This document shows positions 50,721 to 63,120 of a stretch of 64,000 nucleotides of DNA, one piece after another. The stretch comes from Rutidosis leptorrhynchoides (taxonomy: Eukaryota; Streptophyta; Magnoliopsida; Asterales; Asteraceae), in assembly GCF_046630445.1 (NCBI RefSeq), contig NC_092333.1, positions 706,705,001-706,769,000 on the forward strand. Direction: 5' to 3'. Made by a program: the position numbers and the translations under genes. A model generated the notes under the pieces. The model was not told the DNA's origin. It saw only the letters and a program-made list of their open reading frames with translations, and did no database searches. Positions within the stretch are counted from its first letter, which is position 1, and every line of letters starts with the position of its first letter.

Positions 50721-51713
50721 CTAATCCTGCATTTATTACGGATTATTATTAATTATTATTATTATTAACCCTAATTATTATTATTATTATAATTAAGTTT
50801 ATTTTTAATTTAAGTTTTATTTAATTTATATTTTAGTTAAATTAGTTTAATTAAATTGTAAAATTAATAGTTTTATTAAATAAATAATATAAAAATAATA
50901 TTTTTATAAAAATTGTAATTTTTACAACTTTTTGTATATTTTTATATTTTGTCCCTTTTTAATCATTGTAGCGTAATATTTGTATTTTTCGCTCATATTT
51001 AATTTAAACTTAGTTTTTGCCATAGTCATTTTTACTCCTAGATTTTTAGGCTTTGCCGTAGAATTCCTTAAGTGCTTTTTCTTTAGACTAAGATTTAGGT
51101 ACTTTAGAATTTTGCGACGCCTTTTTAAGTTTTAGTTTCTTTTTAAGTTATTTCCATTTGGGATTTAGTTTTTCCTGTAAGCTTTAATATTTTTAGACGA
51201 CTTTTACCTATGTATCAATTATCATTCCAATTAGTAATTTCAATTTGCGATTATAATTTTAAGTTAGTTGTAGTAATAAGGTTAGGTTAGTCAAGTATTT
51301 TTAAGTTTTATAAGTTTCTTTTATTTTTTCGTCACCTTTTATTTTTCAACCATTTTTTCTTTTTCGACCTTTTTCGACGAACTCTTTTTCTTTCTTATTT
51401 CTCGCTATTCTAGTTTTAGGACATAGATTTTTATTCTACTTCTTATCTAAATTTCTTAAAATTACGAAAATTTATTTTAAGTGGTTAAATTAATAGACAT
51501 CAAAATTTTCTGGTTCGTAGTAATAGTTGGATTTGTACGTGAACCGGGTTATTGGAGCCAAACAGTCCTCAATTATATTGAGACCAAACGAATCCTGCCC
51601 CTCTGCTGCATCTTTTGGCTATTCGAAACGTGGGCAAAATCAGAAAAGTCTATTGATTGGATAACTTATTATAATTTTTCTTTCCTTTTTAAAACTAATA
51701 GGATATTCAGTGA
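50721..51713 (+). other. Leader of the plus-strand Athila copy
   Basis: T-rich non-coding leader with no LTR or tRNA primer site recognised. It begins at the head-to-head join with the minus-strand copy and includes short ATT repeats at about 50743-50790. A 93-codon frame (51481-51762) overlapping the gag start has no recognisable domain. Confidence 0.5.
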
Positions 51714-54700
51714 ATGCACCGAGCAAGACGTTCAACACCTTTTGTACGTTCACCACCTGTAACTAGATCAAGACATTTAGCAAATATAACCGCCGTTGAT
51801 TTTTCTTTAGAATCGTCATCCAGTCGACCAAGTACTTCAGTTCAAATTTCCGATAATCCATTTTTTGAACCCGACCTCACAATTGAGAATCCGGAGAATA
51901 TTCAGGAACGGTTCGTAGATCCTGAACCATTAAACTTTCCTCCGGAGCCACCAATCATTCAAACAGAGATTGTTGAGGAACGAACCATTAAATCAGAATC
52001 ATCTAGTGATACCGATTCAACAAATTCAATTATGGAGAATCTGGAACCTTTAAGTATGGAAGACCGAATGAGAGGTAAACGCACTGGCCAAGGTCACGCA
52101 ATTACTCATCCAGACATTAATGCGCCAGATTATGAAATCAAAGGACAAATTCTACACATGGTAACTAATCAATGCCAATTTAGTGGTGCGCCGAAGGAAG
52201 ATCCAAATGAACATCTACGTACCTTTAATAGGATCTGCACACTATTTAAAATCCGAGAAGTGGAGGATGAACAGATATATCTCATGTTATTTCCCTGGAC
52301 TTTAAAGGGAGAAGCCAAAGATTGGTTAGAATCGTTACCTGAAGGGGCGATTGATACATGGGATGTTTTAGTTGACAAATTTCTTAAACAATTCTTTCCT
52401 GCATCTAAAGCCGTAAGACTTCAAGCAGAAATTGTTACGTTCACACAGAAGCCAAATGAAACTCTATATGAGGCATGGACAAGATATGGAAAGTTGTTAA
52501 GAGGATGTCCGCAACATGGTTTAGACACCTGTCAAATAGTACAAATATTCTACCAAGGATGCGACATCACTACAAGGAAAGACATAGATATAGCAGCTGG
52601 TGGTTCTATTATGAAGAAAACCGAAACTGATGCTTACAAAATTATTGATAACACTGCTTCCCACTCACATGAGTGGCACCAAGAAAAAGATATCATTAGA
52701 TCATCTAAAGCAGCTAGAGCCGATTCTAGCCATGACTCAGATTCTATTTCCGCAAAGATAGATGCTGTGGAGAGAAGAATGGAAAAGATGACTAAAGATA
52801 TTCACTCAATACGAATTAGTTGTGAGCAGTGTGGAGGACCACATTTGACAAAAGATTGTCTCAGTATTGAATTAACAATGGAACAAAGAGAGAATATTTC
52901 ATACATAAACCAAAGGCCTGGAAATAATTATCAGAATAATTATCAACCGCCAAGACCGATTTATAATCAAAACCAAAATTATAACCGAAATATTCCATAC
53001 AACAACCAACAAGGTCCTAGCAATCAACAAGTATCCAATAATACTTATAATCAGCAAAGACCTAATTTTCAAAACAAACCACCACAACAAACCGATGATA
53101 AAAAGCCGAATTTAGAAGATATGATGACGAAGCTAGTTGAAACTCAAACACAGTTTTTCACATCTCAGAAACAAACCAATGAACAAAATGCTCAAGCATT
53201 TAGAAATCAACAAGCTTCTATTCAAAATCTGGAACAAGAAGTAAGTAACCTAGCAAGGTTAATAGGTGAAAGAAAACCGGGAAGTCTACCTAGTGATACA
53301 AATGCTAACCCCCGGAATGAAACAGCTAAAGCTATTACCACAAGAAGTGGTACAACACTTAAACCACCTGAAATACCTGTAGCTTCTGATGAAGCCATTC
53401 CTACTCCACAAGAACCACAACCAGATCAAGATAAGGAAAAAGAACCGGTAGTTGAAAAGGTTAATAAAGATAACACAGTTAAGGATAAACCTTATGTTAA
53501 ACCATATCAACCACCACTTCCTTACCCGAGTAAAATGAAGAAAGAGAAACTTGAAGCCGAGCAATCCAAATTCTTGGATATGTTTAAACAGATAAATGTA
53601 AATCTTCCTTTCATTGATGTGATTTCAGGAATGCCTAGATATGCTAAATTCTTGAAAGATCTAATTTCAAATAGAAAGAAAATGGAAGAACTCTCAGCTG
53701 TTACTATGAATGCTAATTGTTCAGCAGTGCTGTTGAATAAGATACCAGAAAAATTATCTGATCCAGGAAGTTTCACAATTCCATGTTTTCTGGGTAGTCT
53801 TAGTTCAATAGAAGCATTGGCAGACTTAGGCGCTAGTATAAATCTAATGCCGTATTCACTATACACTAAACTAGACCTTGGAAAATTGAAATCAACCAGA
53901 ATAAGCATACAACTAGCCGATAGATCAATAAAATATCCTAGAGGGATAATGGAGAACATGCTAGTTAAAGTTGGTACTTTAGTATTTCCAGTAGATTTTG
54001 TTGTTTTGGACATGGAAGAAGATTCTCAAGTTCCTCTCATATTAGGAAGACCATTCTTAAACACGGCTAAAGCAATGATAGACGTGTTCGGTAAGAAATT
54101 AACCCTAAGTATAGAGGATGAGAGTGTTACCTTTTCAGTTGATAGAGCAATGCAACAACCACAATCTACAGATGATACATGTTATTATATTCAAACTATA
54201 GATGCACATGCAGAATTATTAGAAGAATTTCCAGAATTACAAGGAACGGGAGAATGTTCTTTAGGAGAAGGTAATGAACCAATTGATGAAGCTGAAATGT
54301 TAGCTACACTTATAGCTAATGGATATGAACCAACAACAGAAGAAATTCAAATGCTAAAAGAAGAAGACAGATATCGATACAAATCATCGATAGAAGAACC
54401 TCCTAAATTAGAGTTAAAGCCACTTCCAAACCATTTGGAATACGCTTATTTACATGGTGAATCTGAATTACCTGTAATAATATCGTCTTCTCTTACTGAA
54501 AATGAGAAATCACAACTCATTTCTGTGTTGAAAGCTCATAAACCAGCCATTGCATGGAAGATTCATGATATTAAAGGAATAAGTCCTTCGTATTGCACAT
54601 ATAAAATCCTTATGGAAGAAGGTCATAAAACATATGTGCAACGCCAACGAAGACTAAATCCTAATATGCAAGATGTAGTTAAGAAAGAGATTATTAAACT

Positions 54701-57316
54701 GCTAGATGCAGGTCTAATTTATCCAATCTCTAATAGTCCATGGGTAAGCCCAGTTCAATGTGTGCCTAAGAAGGGTGGCATGACTGTCATTACAAATGAG
54801 AAAAATGAGCTTATTCCTACTAAAACTGTAACAGGATGGCGTGTGTGTATTGATTATAGAAAATTAAATGACGCCACCAGAAAAGATCACTTTCCCTTAC
54901 CTTTTATTGATCAAATGTTGGAAAGATTAGCCGGAAATAGTTACTATTGTTTTCTAGATGGATTTTCCGGATATTTTCAAATTCCAATAGCACCCGAAGA
55001 TCAAGAGAAAACCACATTCACGTGCCCTTATGGTACTTTTGCTTACAAACGCATGCCATTTGGACTTTGTAACGCCCCTGCAACCTTTCAAAGGTGTATG
55101 ATGGCGATTTTTCACGACATGATAGAAGAATGCATGGAAGTATTCATGGATGACTTTTCAGTCTTTGGTGATACATTTAAATCATGTCTAGTTAATCTGG
55201 AACGAATGCTAATTAGATGCGAAAAATCAAATCTAGTACTTAATTGGGAGAAATGCCATTTCATGGTTAAAGAAGGCATCGTTCTTGGACATAAAATTTC
55301 AAAAGAAGGAATTGAAGTGGATAGAGCTAAAGTAGATGTAATTGCTAAACTTCCACATCCCACCAATGTTAGAGGAGTTCGGAGTATTCTAGGGCATGCC
55401 GGTTTTTACCGACGTTTCATAAAAGATTTTTCTAAAATTGCCACCCTATGAATAAACTCCTAGAAAAGGATGCTCCATTCATCTTTTCAGATGAGTGTAT
55501 CAAATCTTTTAATATTCTTAAAGAGAAACTCACTAATGCGCCGATCATGATAACACCAAATTGGAATCTACCATTTGAACTAATGTGCGATGCAAGTGAT
55601 TTTGCAATAGGAGCCGTTTTAGGACAAAGGATTGAAAAACGATTTCAACCTATATATTATGCTAGTAAGACATTACAAGGAGCACAAACGAACTATACAA
55701 CTACTGAAAAAGAACTCCTTGCTATTGTCTTTGCTTTTGACAAATTTCGATCATATCTCGTTCTAGCAAAAACGGTGGTCTATACCGACCATTCTGCTCT
55801 TAGATACCTATTTTCAAAACAAGATGCTAAACCAAGATTAATCCGTTGGATCTTACTCTTACAAGAGTTTGATATTGAAATCCGAGATAAAAGAGGAGCA
55901 GAAAATCTCGCCGCTGATCATCTTTCTCGTCTTGAAAATCCTGAGTTAGAAGTTCTAAATGAATCGGCCATACAAGACAACTTTCCTGATGAATATCTAT
56001 TGAAGATAGATTATAATGAAATCCCATGGTTTGCAGACTATGCAAACTACTTAGTTTGTGGATTCCTTGAAAAAGGATTATCGTACCAAAGACGAAAGAA
56101 ATTCTTCAGTGATATAAAACACTATTTCTGGGAAGATCCACATCTGTTTAAAAGTTGTCCCGATGGAATAATACGCCGATATGTATTTGGAGATGAAGCT
56201 AGTAAAATATTAAACCATTGTCACACAGGACCAACAGGAGGGCATTATGGGCCTCAACTAACAGCAAGAAAATTTTATGAAGCTGGATTCTATTGGCCTA
56301 CAATTTACAAAGACGCACATCTTCTTTGCAAATACTGTGATGCATGTCAAAGGGCCGGAAAAATAAGTCAACGTGATGAAATGCCACAAAATGTCATCCA
56401 AGTATGTGAAGTATTTGACATTTGGGGTATTGACTTTATGGGTCCATTTCCAAAATCTCATAATAATCTATATATACTCGTAGCCATTGATTATGTATCT
56501 AAATGGGCGGAAGCACAAGCTCTCCCAACTAACGATGCACGAGTTGTAGTCAACTTTTTAAAACGTCTTTTTGCAAGGTTTGGAACACCGAAAGCTTTAA
56601 TAAGTGATCGGGGTACTCATTTCTGTAATAATCAACTTGAGAAAGTTCTTAAAAGATATGGAGTAACTCATAAAATCTCCACCGCATATCATCCACAAAC
56701 AAGTGGACAAGTTGAAAACACCAACCGAGCTTTAAAACGTATTCTAGAGAAAACCGTAGGATCAAATCCGAAGGAATGGTCCATTAAATTGGAGGATGCA
56801 CTCTGGGCTTTTAGAACAGCCTACAAAACTCCAATTGGAACCACACCTTTTAGGCTTGTTTATGGGAAAGCATGTCATCTTCCAGTAGAAATTGAACACA
56901 AAGCATTTTGGGCTTTGAAGACATGTAATCTTGATTTACATGAAGCCGGACGTTTACGATTAAGTCAACTAAACGAATTAGAAGAATTAAGACATGAAGC
57001 ATACGAAAATTCGTTAATCTATAAAGAAAGAACGAAGAAATGGCATGATAAAAGAATCAGAAGTTCAAAAGAATTTAAAGAAGGAGACAGAGTTCTTCTT
57101 TTCAATTCACGATTCAAGCTATTTCCTGGAAAATTGAAATCAAGATGGTCTGGACCATTCATAGTCAAAAGAGTTTTCCCATACGGAACGATAGAATTAA
57201 TAAATTCAAATGGGATTGAATTTAAAGTTAATGGTCACAGAGTTAAACATTACATACATGGTCCGATGGAAGTCGACAACGAAGTTAATCACAATTTCGA
57301 TACCACAGCTAACTAA
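51714..57316 (+). mobile_element. gag-pol block of the plus-strand Athila copy (fossil, nearly whole)
   Basis: Order: gag core (YLMLFPWTLKGEAKDWLESL, about 52.2-52.6 kb), a degenerate zinc knuckle (CEQCGGPHLTKDC), an Asn/Gln-rich linker, aspartic protease (ALADLGASINLMP, about 53.8 kb), reverse transcriptase (VFMDDFSVFG, about 54.6-55.4 kb), RNase H ([14 protein letters not shown], about 55.6-55.9 kb), and integrase with HHCC finger and catalytic core (about 56.2-57.2 kb: [40 protein letters not shown]). Long open frames and about one break. Supplies structural proteins and enzymes of the element. Confidence 0.9.
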
Positions 57317-57489
57317 GTGTGGGGAGAATCAAGTCTTTAAAGGATAATATGTATTTCTGTTAGAGTTAGATTGTCTGTTTTCATGTAGTTCTCGAAAATG
57401 GAACCCGAATGGTCTTTCCCTAGCAGACCCTAAAGAACTAGTCTTCTCCCCCCATTCTGAATTTTTATTTTTTTTTAGGTTTTTACAAA

Positions 57490-57906
57490 ATGAAGACTGC
57501 CTGTGAACTAAACCATGGTCTAATGCTACACGCTTTGATCACTAAACATAATAATGACATACTCCCGAGTGAATTAGTATCAGTAATCAGAGAAAGAATG
57601 GACGGAGTTAGAAGAGAATCCAGATGCGAAGATAATAAGTTACAATTTGGTAAAGGAAAATCAAAATCCGCAGCAAAAAGAAGAGCACGACACCTAGAAA
57701 GATGTCACAAATGCGGAAAATGGTCACATGGAGGTAAATGTTCAAATAATCAAACCTATTCAAATACCGAATTTGTTACTTTATGCAGAGACGGACCGTT
57801 CATATGTTTAGAAGAAAAGACACTGAATGCTCGAGGTTACGCCTATGTAGCCATGGAAAACCAATTAAACCGACTATCTTATGAATGGGATAGATCATAT
57901 AACTAA
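57490..57906 (+). mobile_element. Accessory ORF between pol and env-like region, Zn-knuckle-like (138 codons)
   Basis: The product starts MKTACELNHGLMLHALITKH, has a strongly basic stretch (KGKSKSAAKRRARHLER, nuclear-signal-like) and then CHKCGKWSHGGKC, a C-x2-C-x4-H-x3-C variant of the retroviral zinc knuckle. It belongs to the plus-strand Athila copy, 174 bp after pol. I do not recognise a named family. An RNA-binding accessory protein is an inference. Confidence 0.6.
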
Positions 57907-59023
57907 GAAATCTATCTCACAGGTATGTCTGTACAGTTTTTATTTTTATTTTTATTTTTAACCTTTTGATAATAAACGCTAATTTGTTCGCTAAAAAGTA
58001 TTAAATTGGTATTGAATAAAATTAGGTTTGGCGACCGAAATTATTGATATCATTCAAAAATTTATTACATCACTGCGAAATTTAACGTTTATTCTTAAGG
58101 TATAAATATCTTTAATCAATCAACCCAAAATATTTTAAAAATTCGTCATGAGTTAAATTAGGTCTTGGAACCGAAATTACTTTACCGAAAAGAGGGGCGC
58201 ATATTTTTGATAATATTTGATTGATTAAAGTGGGATAAAAAGACAAAAAGATTTTTAATTTTATTTTTACCATATTTTTAAAATTAATATTTAAATCTTA
58301 AATTAATATTGTAAACTTTGTAAAAACAATATATTTAAAATTGTAAATATTTGAAAAATTAATATAAGTTTGGTGTGAATTTTTAAAGTATGAATTTTTA
58401 ATTTTATGCATTTTAAGTTTGGTGTGATTTTTTAATATTAATTTTGAATTTTATATTTAAGTTGTGTGAATTTAAAAACAAAAATTTACTTTATCTTATG
58501 ATTTTTAAAATTCGTCGTAAGTTGAAGACTAGGTCTTTGAACCGAAATTGCTTTAACCAAGGGAGGGATGAGAACTTTTATTATCAATGTTTTTAATCTT
58601 ATTGAATTAAAGTATGCCAAAAACATTAAAAAACCCAAAAATCTTAGCTTTTAAAACAATCGCTACAAAAAGACAAATTTTAAAATTTTGTCGAGGGACG
58701 GACTAGGACATCGATCCGAAACGACCTCGTCCTAAATAACAAAGGAAACAAAATTTTAAAATTAAGTAATTAATTGTTTTATAAATTAATGATTATAAAA
58801 AAAAATATATATATATATATCAAACTCCGCGACTCGCGGAGTTTGAAGAGTAATTCACCGCGAGTCGCGGAGGGATCAAAATACAGAAAAAAATATAAAC
58901 GCATAACAGATCAGTCCCAACCCAAAACAAAAACATACTGCGAATTCTGCACGAAAAAACCCGAGAAAAAACCCCCAAAATCACAATTTTTAACCGTTAA
59001 TCACCAAATCTTTTACTAAAATC
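57907..59023 (+). other. Non-coding stretch ahead of the env-like exon, with repeated motifs
   Basis: Holds several copies of a motif with core GGTYTTNGAACCGAAATT (about 58025, 58157, 58526 and a weak one at 58700), a palindrome pair CTCCGCGACTCGCGGAG (58825-58841) and CCGCGAGTCGCGGAG (58858-58872), then a TATA-like AATATAAACGC (about 58890-58900) 120-130 bp before the ATG at 59024. The same palindrome-plus-TATA order occurs in the LTR promoter. Confidence 0.55.
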
Positions 59024-61044
59024 ATGTTGAGAAGGATGCTATCTAGGAATTACTCAAGAAAAACGGTAAATTTCTACACCTAAACACCATTTAATCCGAA
59101 ATTTGGTGTTCTTGAGTCATTTTTTTCCCAATTTGATTTTGATGCTTTTTAGTGTAATTAGGCTTAAATTGTTTATGTATTATGCTTGTATAACCTAGAT
59201 TGATGCTGTTTAACATGATTAGAAGCCTTAAACTTCAAATTTTGAGTAATCTAGGGTTTGTGTTCTTGAGCAAATTTGGGGCTTTTTGATATAAACAGGT
59301 TATGGACGATTTTTGTCATGAATTGTTGCTAAAATAAGTAGTGTAACATGTTTAGGTAGTTAAATGATCAAAACTTTGAGCCTAAATATGATTTTGAGAA
59401 TTAAAGTGGACTTTTTCAACTCTAAAATTCATGAACTTGATTTTTGAAAGATAATGCCATTTGAGACTTGTTTAATTGCTAGTAATGATTATTTTGACAT
59501 GTTATTTGAGTTGAATGCTTATGAACTTGGCGAACATTTTCGTATATGCTTATTTGCAAAAGTGTAGATTTGATAAAAATGTGAAAATGAGCTTAAGTTT
59601 GATATAAATTGATCATGTCATTGTAATTATTTTGATTAATGATTTTGCTGACACTAATGCATATTTGGATGCACAAAAATTGTGTTTGATGTGTTTTGCA
59701 GACTGAAAGGGGTGAATCTTCATCCCAAGCCCGCAATGCTCCTGCTGAGAATATGGAACAACAGGAGGTGGATAACTACTACAAGCAGGATATACCTCAT
59801 CCAGTCATGACCTTTTCTGATATGCACTTGGAAGAGTTGCACCCGAACCTGAGATTTGATAGACTTTGGATAGATTATCCAAAATATCAAAGGGGTTTGC
59901 ATACTCTTCATTCTAAGGTTGTTGAGGTACCGAGGGTTATAGAATGGGGACCCTTAGAAGCTGTAGAATTGGCCGGGCCAATTAGGGAATTACTTGTACA
60001 GAAGTATGGTAATTCTTCTTTTAATGACTGGGTACGTTTATTCACCATGCGTAGACCTGTATATAAAGTATGGTGTGAAGAATTGTTATGTAGTATAGAG
60101 TTGAATGATCAGGTAGCTAGTTTAACCGATCGTTCTTTTATTAGATTTTTGTTAGGCGGTTCGATGCGCCACATGTCTTTACTGGACATGGCTCAGGCTT
60201 TACGTATATATACGCCTGAGGAGTTAGCATCCGCTGATTGTAGAGGGTTGATACTAAACGGTAGAAAGATAGATGAAAATTTTGATACACACGGTGTGTG
60301 GAGTCAAATGACAAGCCATCACCGTTTCAAAGGGAGAAATTACTCTTATTTGGATATAGATAGAGCCGAATTAAGAGTGATACATAGGTTTTTAGCTAAT
60401 TCGATTACATAAAGGGGTAAGAACAAGGAAAAAGTAAATGAACAGGATTTGTTTTACCATATGTGTATTCGAGACCCACAAAGCGCTGTAAGTATACCAT
60501 ATTGTGTGGGTTATTATTTATCAGCTATGGTTCGGGGGATGCGACCGCATAGCATAATAGGAGGTGGTATTTTTATTACTTTGATTGGTGAATATCTCGG
60601 TGTGGATATAAGTCGGGGGGGATTATTAGTAGAAGAACCAGAACCCCGCGATACTATAGGTTTAAATGTATACCATGGTGCGAAAGTTTTGAAGAGGCGA
60701 AATAACGCCGCAGTACGATACCATGGTAGACATCCACAGGTGGAGACCAACAGCAAGGTAATGTAGGAGGGGGGAATGAGATGCAAGAAATGCAAAGGTT
60801 TATAGCTTCTCAGGAATACGAAAATGCTAGACAGAGAGCATTTGAAGATTGGCAAGTTCATCAGAACCAAATCATAGCTCATTGCCAACATATAGGTAGA
60901 AACTATATTCCTACACCGAAACCCATATTCCCTCCCTGGTCTATAGGGATGCAGCCACCATATCCTACGTATAACCCTGCCGAAGCATTCTATAGCACCT
61001 ATGGTTATGCCTGGAACCCCTATTGGTACCAGTATCATCCCTAG
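59024..61044 (+). mobile_element. env-like / Athila ORF-1-type region with putative intron (plus-strand copy)
   Basis: A 42-nt first exon with ATG (59024-59065, MLRRMLSRNYSRKT) is followed by a GTAAAT donor, an intron-like 636 bp and a TTTTGCAG acceptor at 59694-59701. The main reading block then starts ACTGAAAGGGG (LHPNLRFDRLWIDYPKYQ, SFIRFLLGGSMRHMSLLDMA, IYTPEELASADC) and ends in a Pro/Tyr-rich tail (YIPTPKPIFPPW). The minus-strand copy has the same layout. Splicing of the env-like gene is known in plant retroelements. A few breaks in the later part. Confidence 0.65.
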
Positions 61045-63120
61045 TATACTTATTATTTTTTTTTATTTTGTAATTTGTAATGATTGATACGTTTAATACT
61101 TTTGTTAATATTGTAATCATTTTTATAATTTTCTAACTTTTATTCTTAGATTTTAATAATTTTTGAATGTGGGGTAATATACCAAACTTCAAAAATATAT
61201 ATATGTTTGCAGTTTATCTTATGTACACAACAGGGTAAAACAGCGCATTTTCAAAGACTGGCATTAAGTTCAGCAAAAGCAACTAATTTTGACGACAAGA
61301 TGCAAAATATATGTGAAATAACAACAAGACGGAATGAACAAATGATGTGCACCATTTATCATTCAGCAAACAAACGCCAATATATTTGGAAACTTTGGTA
61401 AAAATTTAATCATTTTCACACAAATCACCCTCAATAATTTAAATTGTTACTGATTTCTTGCAAATGAGGGCATTGCAAGATCTTAAGTGTGGGAAGGGGT
61501 TAAATTCTTTCGGATTTTAAAATTTTTTTACTTTATACACTTGGTTACCATTAAAAATACTAGTAAAGCAGTAGTTGTATTAGAATCTAGTGCTCTCTGA
61601 TAAAAAAGAACAGCCCTAGTCTTATATACTAACTACCCAATTCTAGTAAAATTTTTCAAAATTTTCAATTAAATGAACTAAAAATCATGTTTATACATAT
61701 TTATGAACGATAAAACTAGGTTTTAACACCGAAATTATTGTTACCTCAAAAAGGACATAAATTGAGAAACAAACCAAAATGTTAAAATTCATTTAAAATG
61801 GAATAGAGGACGATAAAAAGGAAAATAAAAGCCAAGTGTGGGAAAATTTACCAAGTTATCTTAAACATATGTCACATATATCTGTAACAAATAACTGAAA
61901 ATACTTTTGCTTTGGACTAAACTAAACTGTTTTACCCGATGAAAGAAAAGAAGAGATGGATCTACACGATGAATCAATTCCATCATTAAAAGGAAGTAAA
62001 GTCTTCCGAAAAAGAAACGCGCTTCTTGATTTAGGTCATGAAGTTGTCGTCCAGACCAGCTGTAGGTTGACGAAAAATCTAGAAAAGTCATCACTAAAAT
62101 CAGCAGGAAATCCACGGACCTCAGCATCAAACAGGGTCGCCAAGTGGTCAGATTTATCCTAACCATGAGAAGGATTTATCTCGTACAATGGGGGGGGCAC
62201 CGTGCAAATTAGCTTGATAAGACTAATGAATCAGATCCCCAGAAAGGATAATCTCCTTAAAGATCAAAAATCAGCTTTTAAGCCTGATATTACTCAATCC
62301 TTGAGATTGACCTTAAAGATTGAGAATTCAAACTCATGGAATTCAATGATATCTAAACTCGAACGAGAAAATATGTTGATCAAAATTACAAACCGATTTG
62401 TTTTCTGAAAACCCTATTTTCAATGCGTTCATTACCATTGAACGTAAAATCCTAGGAATTCACCTAGGAATTCATTAGGTCACCTGAACCAAATCGGGTG
62501 TCAACCGTAAGAACGGTGGTTGCATAGCATGGTCAAAGACAGGACCTTGTACCAGACCGAAAAATCATAAGGGTGAGCTTTACTATTGCTCCTACCAAGG
62601 ATAGTAATTGCGTCCGACAAGTTATAGACCATAATTAAAAGCATGTCAGGGGACATTGCCTTAACAGTTGCTTGTTCATCGCTTTCCTTTATAACCGGAC
62701 GGTAGTTTACCGAAAGGTAACATACGGGACAAGTAAACTGGACGTGTTGCTTTCCAAATACAAGGTTAGCAAGTGGGTGACACAAAACCGCAAGTTTTGA
62801 GCTAAAATTTTCAAATCTGAAACCCACCAAACCCACAAAAATATTTTGCAAACACCGGTAAAGGTTTATCCCGGAAAACTTATCTAGGGTAAAAACTAGA
62901 TTTAATTTTCAAAAGATCAAATGTTTTCATAAAGATCCAATTTCCTTAATGGATCTAAATTTTTATAGTCATGTGGGACTGTAAACCATATCGTTACTAC
63001 CATTGTTTATACCGCCATATAGAAATCACTGATGTACAAAGTGTGAAGAATAAAGAAGTGATTCTAGTATTTTAAGACGATATTGCTTGAGGACAAGCAA
63101 CGCTCAAGTGTGGGAATATT
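61045..63120 (+). other. 3' non-coding region and polypurine tract of the plus-strand Athila copy
   Basis: Colinear with 44592-46670 of the minus-strand copy. Carries one more ACCGAAATT motif (about 61710), an antisense open frame (62501-62851) with a counterpart in the other copy, and the polypurine site just before the LTR. Confidence 0.6.
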
